A stretch of 20,240 nucleotides of DNA, taken from assembly GCA_934541205.1 (NCBI GenBank), contig CAKTDK010000016.1, positions 1 through 20,240 on the forward strand. Reading direction: 5' to 3'. Position 1 is the first letter of the stretch, and the number at the start of each line of letters is the position of its first letter. A program made the position numbers and the translations under genes. The DNA is from an uncultured Eubacteriales bacterium. GTDB taxonomy: Bacteria > Bacillota > Clostridia > Oscillospirales > RGIG7773. The notes beneath the pieces were generated by a model. It searched no databases. It was given only the letters and a program-made list of their open reading frames with translations, and was not told the origin of the DNA. Of this stretch, positions 9,012-14,333 are shown piece after piece.

Positions 9012-9725
9012 ATGGACCAGTTTTCAAGAACTTCTATTTTGATAGGAAGAAATAACTTAAAAAAATTGCAGAACGCTCATGTTGCCCTTTTTGGCGTGGG
9101 AGGCGTAGGCTCTTTTACCGCGGAAGCCCTTGCAAGAGCAGGCGTGGGAAATATTACTTTAGTCGATAATGATAAAGTCAGCCTGACAAATTTAAACCGT
9201 CAGTTGATTGCCCTCCATTCCACTTTGGGAAAATATAAAACAAATGTTATGGCCGATAGAATAATTGATATAAATCCGTCGGCAAATGTTATTTGCAAAA
9301 ATATTTTCTTTAATAAAGATACTCTCTCCCAATTTGATTTTAAAATGTTTGATTATGTAATAGACGCTGTAGATACCGTTTCGTCAAAACTTTTGCTGAT
9401 AGAAAAATGCAGTGAATACCATATTCCCGTAATAAGCTGTATGGGCGCGGGAAATAAACTTGACCCTGCAAGGTTTGAAATCTCGGATATATATAAAACT
9501 TCTGTGTGTCCTCTTGCAAAGGTAATGAGATATGAACTGAGAAAAAGAAATATAAAAAAATTAAAGGTGGTTTATTCAAAGGAACAAGCCATATCTCCTG
9601 TGATTGAAGAGATAGATAAGGAAGAACAGTCGGAAAAAAGAAGTGTTCCCGGAAGTATTTCTTTTGTTCCCTCCTCGGCAGGACTTATACTCGCAGGAGA
9701 AGTTATAAAAGATTTGATAAAATAA
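9012..9725 (+). CDS. tcdA: tRNA threonylcarbamoyladenosine dehydratase
   Basis: E1-like enzyme (ThiF/MoeB fold, formerly CsdL/YgdL) that uses ATP to cyclise the N6-threonylcarbamoyl group of tRNA A37 to ct6A. The nucleotide-binding loop is GVGGVGS at residues 28-34. D52 (VDND) and the LTNLNRQ stretch with N60 and R63 match the ATP-handling residues. DAVDTVSSK, ISCMGAGNKLDP and DIYKTSVCPLAKVMR are typical of TcdA rather than ThiF or MoeB. The 237-aa length is a little shorter than the E. coli protein (268). It follows ywlG by 15 bases with a GGGGA site, and appears to be the last gene of the run from 3471. Confidence 0.88.
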   Translation: MDQFSRTSILIGRNNLKKLQNAHVALFGVGGVGSFTAEALARAGVGNITLVDNDKVSLTNLNRQLIALHSTLGKYKTNVMADRIIDINPSANVICKNIFFNKDTLSQFDFKMFDYVIDAVDTVSSKLLLIEKCSEYHIPVISCMGAGNKLDPARFEISDIYKTSVCPLAKVMRYELRKRNIKKLKVVYSKEQAISPVIEEIDKEEQSEKRSVPGSISFVPSSAGLILAGEVIKDLIK

Positions 9726-9851
9726 AAAAATCCTCTTTCTTATGCTCAAAAAAGCATAAAAAATAACATTTGAATTTTGAGTATCAAAAGGTGTTAGTCT
9801 TGCAAATACTGACTTTTTCGCACATTGAGACACTCAAAACAACAATGATTT

Positions 9852-9881
9852 TTGACACTTTAATACCCAATTTCTTATAAC
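9852..9881 (+). promoter_or_regulatory. Sigma-70-type promoter in the 9726-10177 gap
   Basis: TTGACA at 9852-9857, an 18-base spacer, and TATAAC at 9876-9881. It points at the 34-codon ORF at 9923 and on to the acetyltransferase. No clear terminator of tcdA precedes it; only a 7-bp hairpin (9740-9759) is present. Confidence 0.5.
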
Positions 9882-9922
9882 AATATAAAACGGTACGGTT
9901 AGATATAAGGGAATATCATAGT

Positions 9923-10027
9923 ATGAAGGCGAAAACACTCGTTGCTTTCACCCTCTTGTTTGTTACCCTGTATATGATAAATTCATATATAAGTTCAAAG
10001 ATATATGGCATACAAATTGACAAATAG
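9923..10027 (+). CDS. Possible 34-aa hydrophobic peptide
   Basis: Short frame from ATG 9923 to TAG 10025-10027 with AAGGGA about 10 bases upstream and a promoter-like TTGACA/TATAAC ahead. It begins MKAKTL, then a hydrophobic run of about 14 residues (VAFTLLFVTLYMIN), then a polar tail ending GIQIDK. It could be a small single-pass membrane peptide, or the remnant of a longer membrane protein whose rest is lost. I do not recognise the family. The surrounding gap (9726-10177) otherwise holds only a second tiny ORF. Confidence 0.3.
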   Translation: MKAKTLVAFTLLFVTLYMINSYISSKIYGIQIDK

Positions 10028-10063
10028 AAATTTGTTTGACTTTTTTATGGGAGAATAAGATAA

Positions 10064-10123
10064 ATGAAAAAAATAAATGATGTGTATATTATGAACATCT
10101 CAAACTGGGGTGGGAGAGAATAA
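10064..10123 (+). CDS. Possible 19-aa leader peptide or gene remnant
   Basis: ATG at 10064 follows GGGAGA by about 9 bases; the frame reads MKKINDVYIMNISNWGGRE and stops at 10121. It ends 54 bases before the acetyltransferase start. It may be a leader peptide, or the first codons of a deleted gene. Support is only the ribosome site and the start codon. Confidence 0.2.
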   Translation: MKKINDVYIMNISNWGGRE

Positions 10124-10177
10124 AGACATACTTCTTTGATTAAATAGACTATGAAAATTTAAGGAGAACAATGAAGT

Positions 10178-10705
10178 ATGAACAAATTAATTTTAAGACC
10201 TATTATTTCTGCTGAAGATAAGAGCATATTTATAAGCGAAATTCAAGAAGCTTTTCAAAAAGCTTATGTAGAAGAGTTTGGAGAATTTGAAAAAACAGTT
10301 CTTCCTATAAAAGATATTGAAGAGTCTTTTGCAACTAAAGGCTCTGAAGCCTATATTGCAGAAATTGACGGAGTAAGAGTTGGTGGTACAATAATAGTAA
10401 TAAATGATAAAACTGGATACAATTCACTTCATCTTTTATATGTAAAATCAGGCTCACAAAATGTCGGAAATGGGTTTAAGATATGGAAATCAATCGAAGA
10501 ATTACACCCTGAAACAAAGATTTGGGAAACGCATACCCCATATTACGATAAACGAAACATTCATTTCTACATAAATCGTTGTGGTTTCAAGATTGTAGAA
10601 TTTTTTAATCCAAAGCATAAAGACCCGCATCAAACAGGTGATACTGCTGGAAATATTCCATTAGAAAACAATTACTTTTTTAGATTTGAAAAAGAAATGA
10701 AGTAA
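10178..10705 (+). CDS. GNAT-family N-acetyltransferase
   Basis: 175-aa protein with the GNAT acyl-CoA-dependent acetyltransferase layout. There is an N-terminal RPIISAEDKSIF strand and helix, AYIAEIDGVRVGGTIIVIND for strands 2-3, a central HLLYVKSGSQNVGNGFKIWKSIEE matching the strand 4 to helix 3 region, and HFYINRCGFKIVEFFNP near the end (the usual YxxxGF closing element). The pyrophosphate loop (QNVGNG) is a weak form of Q/RxxGxG/A. The substrate is unknown. AAGGAG at 10161-10166 lies 11 bases before the start, rather far; an out-of-frame ATG at 10171 opens a 14-codon frame in between. It stands alone between two non-coding stretches and may be a later arrival. Confidence 0.75.
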   Translation: MNKLILRPIISAEDKSIFISEIQEAFQKAYVEEFGEFEKTVLPIKDIEESFATKGSEAYIAEIDGVRVGGTIIVINDKTGYNSLHLLYVKSGSQNVGNGFKIWKSIEELHPETKIWETHTPYYDKRNIHFYINRCGFKIVEFFNPKHKDPHQTGDTAGNIPLENNYFFRFEKEMK

Positions 10706-10921
10706 ACAACTTTCAGCTTAAGTAAGAGTTTGGGATATTCCCAACAAGTAAAAATTGCGTTTACTGTTGCAGACAGAAACGAGTGATTGTGGAAAGGGTT
10801 CCCCTTTCCCATGCTTGCTACGGTACTTTTATAAAGAAACAAGAAAAAATAGATAATCTAAACAAATAGCATTTTTCTTTAAAATGTTACGCAGTTTTTG
10901 CGGAAGATATAAACACCCTTC
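10706..10921. other. Spacer with two short hairpins, no gene seen
   Basis: Two compact hairpins are visible: TTGGGA/TCCCAA with a 3-base loop around 10731-10745, and GGAAAGGG (10791-10798) with CCCTTTCC (10802-10809). Neither is followed by a U-run. No reading frame of note. This begins the 2.3-kb gene-poor region that runs to 13056. Confidence 0.4.
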
Positions 10922-11193
10922 CCCATGATTTTTCTATTCTCTCAACCTCCTCTTACTTTCCATTCTCATTAAAAATATCTTTTTAAACTCATTTCAGTAC
11001 ATTCTGAACTCGTTTTAGTCCACTTTGAACTCATTTTAGCCCTTTTTAAACTCATTTCAGTCCATTTCGATTCTCTTTCCAAACCAAAAATAAAATCCCT
11101 TATAGCAGTAAAAAAAAACTGCCATAAGGGATATTTTTTATATTGTCACTTCAAAATAATATTTTCAGCCCGGTAAAAAACCCAACTCCCAAT
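10922..11193. repeat. Copy A of a tandem duplication (four 21-bp units)
   Basis: First copy of a duplicated segment. Both copies start CCCATGATTTTTCTATT, carry a stretch ACTTTCCATTCTCATTAA, then an array of 21-bp units beginning ACTC(A/G)TTT, then TTCTCTTTCCAAACC and a hairpin terminator. Here the array is 10987-11070, four degenerate units. Copy B follows directly. The two differ by scattered substitutions and by the number of units, so the duplication is not very recent. Confidence 0.85.
11095..11140 (+). terminator. Intrinsic terminator in copy A
   Basis: ATCCCTTATAGCAGT (11095-11109) pairs with ACTGCCATAAGGGAT (11118-11132), one A/C mismatch, with an A-rich loop of 8 bases. ATTTTTTAT follows, so it reads as a plus-strand terminator. 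Confidence 0.7.
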
Positions 11194-11550
11194 CCCATGA
11201 TTTTTCTATTATCTCAACCTCTTCTTACTTTCCATTCTCATTAAAAATATTTTTTTAAACTCATTTCAATCCATTCTGAACTCGTTTTAGTCCATTTTAA
11301 ACTCGTTTCAGCCCATTCCGAACTCGTTTCAGCCCATTCCGAACTCATTTCAGTCCATTTTGAACTCATTTTAGCCCTTTTTGAACTCATTTTAGCCCTT
11401 TTTGAACTCGTTTTAGTCCATTTCGATTCTCTTTCCAAACCAAAAATAAAATCCCTTATGGCAGTAAAAAAAACTGCCATAAGGGATATTTTTTATATTG
11501 TCACTTCAAAATAATACTTTCAGCCCGATAAAAAAACCAAATCCCAAACT
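11194..11550. repeat. Copy B of the tandem duplication (eight 21-bp units)
   Basis: Second copy of the segment at 10922-11193, with the array expanded to eight 21-bp units at 11259-11426. Units 3 and 4 are identical, as are units 6 and 7, which indicates local slippage or unequal crossing-over. Because 21 is a multiple of three, the minus strand reads as seven-residue repeats (TSSEWAE type) in a 79-codon frame. That frame starts inside the terminator hairpin and has no ribosome site, so I treat it as non-coding. The flanks are nearly the same as copy A. The end point is approximate. Confidence 0.85.
11451..11495 (+). terminator. Intrinsic terminator in copy B
   Basis: ATCCCTTATGGCAGT (11451-11465) pairs perfectly over 15 bp with 11473-11487 around a 7-base A loop, followed by ATTTTTTAT. 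It is the perfect version of the copy A hairpin. Confidence 0.75.
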
Positions 11551-11565
11551 TTTTCTATCATCAAA

Positions 11566-11608
11566 AACCCCCATTTTACGCTCCTTCCGAGCATAAAAAT
11601 GGGGGGTT
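11566..11608 (-). terminator. G/C-stem terminator downstream of small RNA 1
   Basis: AACCCCCATTTTACGCTC pairs with GAGCATAAAAATGGGGGGTT with small mismatches and a CTTCC loop. On the minus strand the stem ends GGGGG followed directly by TTTTTG, a good intrinsic terminator. It lies about 75 bases beyond the end of the small RNA at 11682-11779. Confidence 0.7.
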
Positions 11609-11681
11609 AAAAACATTTCAGAAAATTTTCCCAAAAAAATATTGACATTTTATAAAATATACTGTAAAATTATCTTATAAA

Positions 11682-11779
11682 AATTAAAAAACATCGGCAG
11701 CTTAACGTGCGGGAACACGCTAAGACCTGCTTATAAGTGTTAAAGGCACTAATAAACAACCGGATTTCCGGCGCCGACT
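11682..11779 (-). ncRNA. Two-hairpin small RNA, locus 1
   Basis: Minus-strand RNA of about 95 nt with its own promoter. A closing stem GUCGGC/GCCGAU encloses a CCGG-AAAU-CCGG hairpin. Next come a hairpin with loop CCUUUAA (UUAU-U-AGUG/CACU-U-AUAA) and a hairpin with loop UUCCCG (CUUAGCGUG/CACGUUAAG). The G-U pairs in the closing stem and last hairpin exist only on the minus strand, where the plus strand has C/A mismatches; this favours the minus strand as the RNA. The 3' side of the closing stem runs into GUUUUUUAAUUUUU, a terminator-like end. Locus 2 at 12403-12495 has the same architecture and the same loops. I do not recognise the family. Ends are estimated from the promoter and the U-run. 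Confidence 0.65.
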
Positions 11780-11785
11780 TCTGAT

Positions 11786-11814
11786 AGTATAACACATTTT
11801 TCTCACTTTTACAA
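11786..11814 (-). promoter_or_regulatory. Promoter of small RNA locus 1
   Basis: Minus strand: TTGTAA (11809-11814), a 17-base spacer, and TATACT (11786-11791) with the extended TGT before it. Predicted start is at about 11779, at the foot of the closing stem. Confidence 0.65.
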
Positions 11815-11929
11815 CAGAAATTGGTAATTTTTTTGAAATCCCTTTGTTATATGGTTTGGTTTATTATATCCTTTTTGTTTTGGATAAAATGAGCTTCCTT
11901 CACTTATTGACATTTTGATTTTCTCTGTG

Positions 11930-12110
11930 TCATTTTTTTATGCCCTTTGGAGAAATTCATTTTCCTGTCATTCAAAAATAGCTTCCTCGCTGCGTTGGAA
12001 ATGACAAGAAAAAGTGTCATTCAGAGAATCCATCCTCCCTGTCGTCCAAAAGGAGCGTCAGCGGCGATGAACTCTCTAAGTCGTGAAGAAATTCTCATTA
12101 CCGGATAAGA
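11930..12110. repeat. Degenerate dispersed-repeat-like sequence
   Basis: Contains pieces such as CCTGTCATTC, GGAAATGACAAG, GTGTCATTCAGAGAATCC and GTCGTGAAGAAATTCTCA. TGTCATT (11966-11972) can pair with AATGACA (12000-12006). A related piece, AGAGATTCTTCGCCTCTCAAAATGACAG, split by substitutions, is seen at about 13511-13538. The pattern resembles short intergenic repeats often seen in clostridial genomes; that is recollection, not a search. No gene is seen here. Confidence 0.4.
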
Positions 12111-12116
12111 AAACTT

Positions 12117-12150
12117 AAAACCGTGCTAAAACACTTAGCACGGTTTTTAA
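12117..12150. terminator. Bidirectional terminator
   Basis: AAAACCGTGCTAA (12117-12129) pairs perfectly with TTAGCACGGTTTT (12135-12147) around AACAC. The U-run TTTTTAATTTT follows on the plus strand and a matching A-run precedes, so it can act in both directions. No gene adjoins it on either side. Confidence 0.75.
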
Positions 12151-12402
12151 TTTTATATAAAAGCTTTAAACGGTTTTTTCTTTCTTAATCCCAAAGAGAT
12201 TTTGAAGCTTTTTAAGAAAGATTTTATTTCTTATCGCGAAGAGATTAAAACTTTGTTTTAATCTTAAAATCTAAAAAAGAAAGGATTTTTTAAATATGTC
12301 TGATTGTCATAGTCATAGTTTAAAAAATTTAATCTTTATTACGGTTTAGGTCGGTCAGCTTTTTTTCACTGAAAAAATTTTTTCGCTGAAAAATCGGTGA
12401 AA

Positions 12403-12495
12403 TAGAAAAGCTCTCCGACGAAGCAGCAATGCGGGAACATTCTGCTTCCGTAATGAGATATTAAAGGTATCTGCATTACCACCGGCGTCGAAGAG
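12403..12495 (-). ncRNA. Two-hairpin small RNA, locus 2
   Basis: Minus-strand RNA of about 90 nt that matches locus 1. The closing stem is GCUCU-GACG with CGUC-AGAGC. After the linker CCGGUGG comes a hairpin UAAUG(C)AGAUA-CCUUUAA-UAUCUCAUUA, then GAAGCAGAAUG-UUCCCG-CAU with the matching GCUGCUUC arm. The stems differ from locus 1 almost everywhere, yet both loops are identical, a pattern expected of a conserved structured RNA. Beyond the closing stem there is UUUUCUAUUUC and then a possible TCGG/CCGA stem with a U5 run. The shared 3' tail recurs inverted at 12895-12925. No family is recognised and no downstream gene is present, so a stand-alone RNA is more likely than a riboswitch. Confidence 0.65.
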
Positions 12496-12500
12496 CATTT

Positions 12501-12529
12501 ATTATAGCATATTCTCTCCCTTTTTTCAA
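12501..12529 (-). promoter_or_regulatory. Promoter of small RNA locus 2
   Basis: Minus strand: TTGAAA (12524-12529), a 17-base spacer, and TATAAT (12501-12506) with the extended TGC. Near-consensus; start predicted at about 12495, at the foot of the closing stem. Layout and spacing equal those at locus 1. Confidence 0.7.
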
Positions 12530-12530
12530 C

Positions 12531-12586
12531 CAAAAGTTTTTCAAGCCGAAAATTTTATTTCGTTTGAGGCCCTCAAAAAACTTTTG
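12531..12586. repeat. 11-bp inverted repeat upstream of small RNA locus 2
   Basis: CAAAAGTTTTT (12531-12541) pairs with AAAAACTTTTG (12576-12586). It abuts the -35 box of the small RNA promoter. It may insulate the promoter or be a terminator; there is no clear U-run apart from the stem itself. Confidence 0.45.
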
Positions 12587-12850
12587 ATTAGAAATTTTTA
12601 GGTGAGGATATGTGAGGGGCTGTGGGACACCTCAGTGGGGTTATTTTTTATAACATTTTGGTTTTTTTTTGAAATTAACCTGAAGTTTTAAAAAATAGCA
12701 TTATATGTAAAGGTTTGACAAGCGAAAGTCTTTGTTCGGGGTTTTCTTTAACGATACGATTTTGTCGTTTTGAACTTGAGCGAAGATTCCTTTCAAAAAC
12801 TTAACTTCAAAATGACCAAAAAATTGGCAGCAGTTATCATTTAAACTTAC

Positions 12851-12930
12851 GGGTGGTTAATTTCTTTTCACGAAGGTAGTAAAGCAGGTACGTCTGTCGG
12901 AGAGCTTTTCTGTTTCACCGATTTTTTAAA
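12851..12930 (+). other. Decayed inverted copy of the small RNA
   Basis: Plus-strand sequence whose 3' part (12895-12925) matches the reverse complement of 12389-12419 at 30 of 31 bases. Its upstream part keeps GGTGGTTAAT and GAAGGTAGTAAAGCAG, loosely like locus 2, but both diagnostic loops are lost and no promoter is seen. Probably a broken third copy, in opposite orientation. The stretch 12590-12850 before it shows no gene or clear structure. Confidence 0.5.
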
Positions 12931-12931
12931 T

Positions 12932-12955
12932 AAGGTGTTATCTTTATGACACCTT
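12932..12955 (+). other. Short hairpin before the AbrB leader
   Basis: AAGGTGT (12932-12938) pairs with ACACCTT (12949-12955), extended by A/T pairs, in the leader region of the AbrB-type gene. No U-run follows. Confidence 0.4.
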
Positions 12956-12962
12956 TATAAAG

Positions 12963-13028
12963 ATTTGGGATTTTTATTCATTCAACCTGTACAACCCTTC
13001 TTTCCATTAACCAATAAAAATCCCAAAT
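12963..13028 (+). promoter_or_regulatory. 16-bp perfect inverted repeat in the AbrB leader
   Basis: ATTTGGGATTTTTATT (12963-12978) pairs perfectly with 13013-13028 across a 34-base C/T-rich loop. It ends 28 bases before the AbrB-type start and is followed by AAATTTTT. It may be a leader attenuator or a binding site for the regulator itself; AbrB-type proteins are often autoregulated. Confidence 0.5.
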
Positions 13029-13056
13029 AAATTTTTAAAAAAAGGAGAATGAAAAG

Positions 13057-13326
13057 ATGTTGCAGACAACAACAAAGGTAGACGAAATGGGAAGAATATT
13101 ATTGAGAAAAGATCTTCGTAAACAGCTCAATATAAAAGAAAGCGATGTAATGAATTTATTGCTGGAAAAAGACTATATAATAGTCAAAAAAGCTGTTCCA
13201 GAATGTCTTTTCTGCGGCGCTGTGGAAAATCTTGTTTTAAAAAACCTCAGGCCTATTTGTCAGGACTGCATAAAAGAAATCGTAAATGGAAATTACGAGC
13301 AGAAATGTCCTGATATTCCCAAATAA
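13057..13326 (+). CDS. AbrB/SpoVT-type regulator with C-terminal zinc ribbon
   Basis: 89-aa transition-state-type DNA-binding protein. Residues 4-46 form the swapped-hairpin AbrB domain (TTKVDEMGRILLRKDLRKQL, then DYIIVKK), which binds DNA as a dimer or tetramer. The C-terminal part carries CLFC (C50, C53) and CQDC (C68, C71), a compact zinc-ribbon-like site seen in clostridial AbrB relatives. GGAG lies 10 bases upstream of the ATG. It stands alone, at the edge of the non-coding region, behind the inverted repeat at 12963-13028. Target genes cannot be inferred, though the neighbouring pfl genes and small RNAs are candidates by position only. Confidence 0.85.
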   Translation: MLQTTTKVDEMGRILLRKDLRKQLNIKESDVMNLLLEKDYIIVKKAVPECLFCGAVENLVLKNLRPICQDCIKEIVNGNYEQKCPDIPK

Positions 13327-13360
13327 AATTTAGGATATTTCCTATATTATTACATTTTTT

Positions 13361-13397
13361 GAAATTTGTCAAGTATTTTTTATATTTGACAAATTTC
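13361..13397. repeat. 12-bp perfect inverted repeat after the AbrB gene
   Basis: GAAATTTGTCAA (13361-13372) pairs with TTGACAAATTTC (13386-13397) across 13 bases of mostly T. It may form a weak terminator for the AbrB gene. The rest of the gap to 13550 holds only a fragment like the dispersed repeats at 11930-12110. Confidence 0.45.
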
Positions 13398-13550
13398 TCA
13401 TGCAAAAAACTTTCTAATAAAAGCAATACTGCCTGTAATTATGATAAAAAACATTCATTATTCTTGCCAGCCTGAGCAAGATTGAGCTGAAAGATCTATT
13501 TCCCCTAAAAAGAGATTCTTCGCCTCTCAAAATGACAGAAAGAAATCTTT

Positions 13551-13596
13551 TAAAATAATAACAGGAGAGGTTTAAACCTCTCCTGTTATTATTTTA
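13551..13596 (-). terminator. 46-bp perfect palindrome at the pflA stop
   Basis: All 23 bases from 13551 to 13573 pair with 13574-13596 without mismatch or spacer; the centre is TTTAAA and the G/C part is ACAGGAGAGG with its complement. It includes the last six sense codons and the stop of pflA, so the gene end itself forms the stem. In RNA a small loop would open at the centre. T-rich ends on both strands make it a likely bidirectional terminator of pflA and of leftward or rightward traffic. Confidence 0.75.
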
Positions 13597-14285
13597 TTTA
13601 ATTTTTCTATGGTTTCTTCAGAAGTTTCGGGAATATCCTTCATGGGAAAATCAATTCCCATTTTTTTATATTTATCAATACAAAGTTTTCTGAAAGGCAA
13701 AAGCTCAATTTTTTCAATGCAAGGAAAATCTTCTTTTATTTGCTTTAATTTTTGTATATTCTCTTCATTATCGGTTATTCCGGAAACTATAACCTGTCTT
13801 ATCCAGGTTCTGATATTTCGCTTTTGTAAAAGGCTGAGAAATTCCATTGTCCTTTTAAATGAACCCCTCGTATATTTAATATAATCTTCTTCATTTGTCA
13901 TTTTTATATCCAAAAGACATACATCCGTATATTTTAAAAGTTCTTTTACACTGTCGTTTATTATACTTCCGGAAGTATCAAGGCAAGTGGAAATTCCATC
14001 TATACGGCAAAGTATAAAAAGTTCTTTGACAAACTCGCTTTGCAAAAGCGCCTCGCCGCCTGAAACCGTAACTCCCCCTTCTTTTCCAAAATAATTTTTA
14101 TATTTTTTAATTTTTTCAAAAAGCTTTTTGGGAGTATAAACGTCTTTTGAATCCATATCCCAGGAATCTGGATTATGGCAGTAAGCGCATCTCAAATTGC
14201 ATCCCTGCATAAAAACCACACATCTAAGTCCGGGACCGTCAAGAGTTCCGAGACTTTGAAAAGAATGCACTTTGCCTTTTACCAT
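13572..14285 (-). CDS. pflA: Pyruvate formate-lyase activating enzyme
   Basis: Radical SAM enzyme that abstracts a hydrogen from a glycine of PflB to create the glycyl radical. The [4Fe-4S]-binding CxxxCxxC is CNLRCAYC (C29, C33, C36), preceded by the PflA-type GPGLRCVVFMQG and followed by HNPDSW. The SAM-contacting GGE motif is at about residues 76-78 (VSGGEALL). The 237 aa is the usual size (246 in E. coli). It starts 48 bases after the pflB stop, so the two form one operon under the pflB riboswitch. The ribosome site is poor (GGCGGGG at an unusual distance), which may keep the activase below the level of PflB. A palindrome overlaps its stop codon. Confidence 0.93.
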   Translation of the reverse strand: MVKGKVHSFQSLGTLDGPGLRCVVFMQGCNLRCAYCHNPDSWDMDSKDVYTPKKLFEKIKKYKNYFGKEGGVTVSGGEALLQSEFVKELFILCRIDGISTCLDTSGSIINDSVKELLKYTDVCLLDIKMTNEEDYIKYTRGSFKRTMEFLSLLQKRNIRTWIRQVIVSGITDNEENIQKLKQIKEDFPCIEKIELLPFRKLCIDKYKKMGIDFPMKDIPETSEETIEKLNKIITGEV

Positions 14286-14333
14286 CTGAAAACCCCGCCT
14301 TTTTTATAAATATTATAAGCCGACATAAAAATT

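Noticed and set aside
9740..9759. Hairpin TTATGCT/AGCATAA as the tcdA terminator
   Set aside because: Only 7 bp of mostly A/T and no U-run on the plus strand.
10987..11426. CRISPR array
   Set aside because: Units are contiguous degenerate 21-mers with no unique spacers and no cas genes nearby.
11241..11480. 79-codon minus-strand frame with TSSEWAE-type heptad repeats as a gene
   Set aside because: It begins inside a terminator hairpin, has no ribosome site, and in copy A a different A-run length breaks the same frame. The open frame follows from the 21-bp period.
11643..11670. Plus-strand TTGACA...TAAAAT as promoter for the RNA at 11.7 kb in the plus direction
   Set aside because: The spacer is 16 bases and no such promoter exists at locus 2; both loci share minus-strand promoters, and G-U pairs and the U-run fit the minus strand.
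12403..12495. Small RNA locus 2 as a riboswitch
   Set aside because: A competing stem is possible, but no protein gene follows on the minus strand before the terminator at 12117-12150.
12389..12925. MITE or transposon bounded by the 31-bp inverted repeats
   Set aside because: No target duplication or transposase-like end is visible, and the repeats coincide with the small RNA 3' tail, so duplicated RNA loci explain them better. Kept only as a possibility in the findings.
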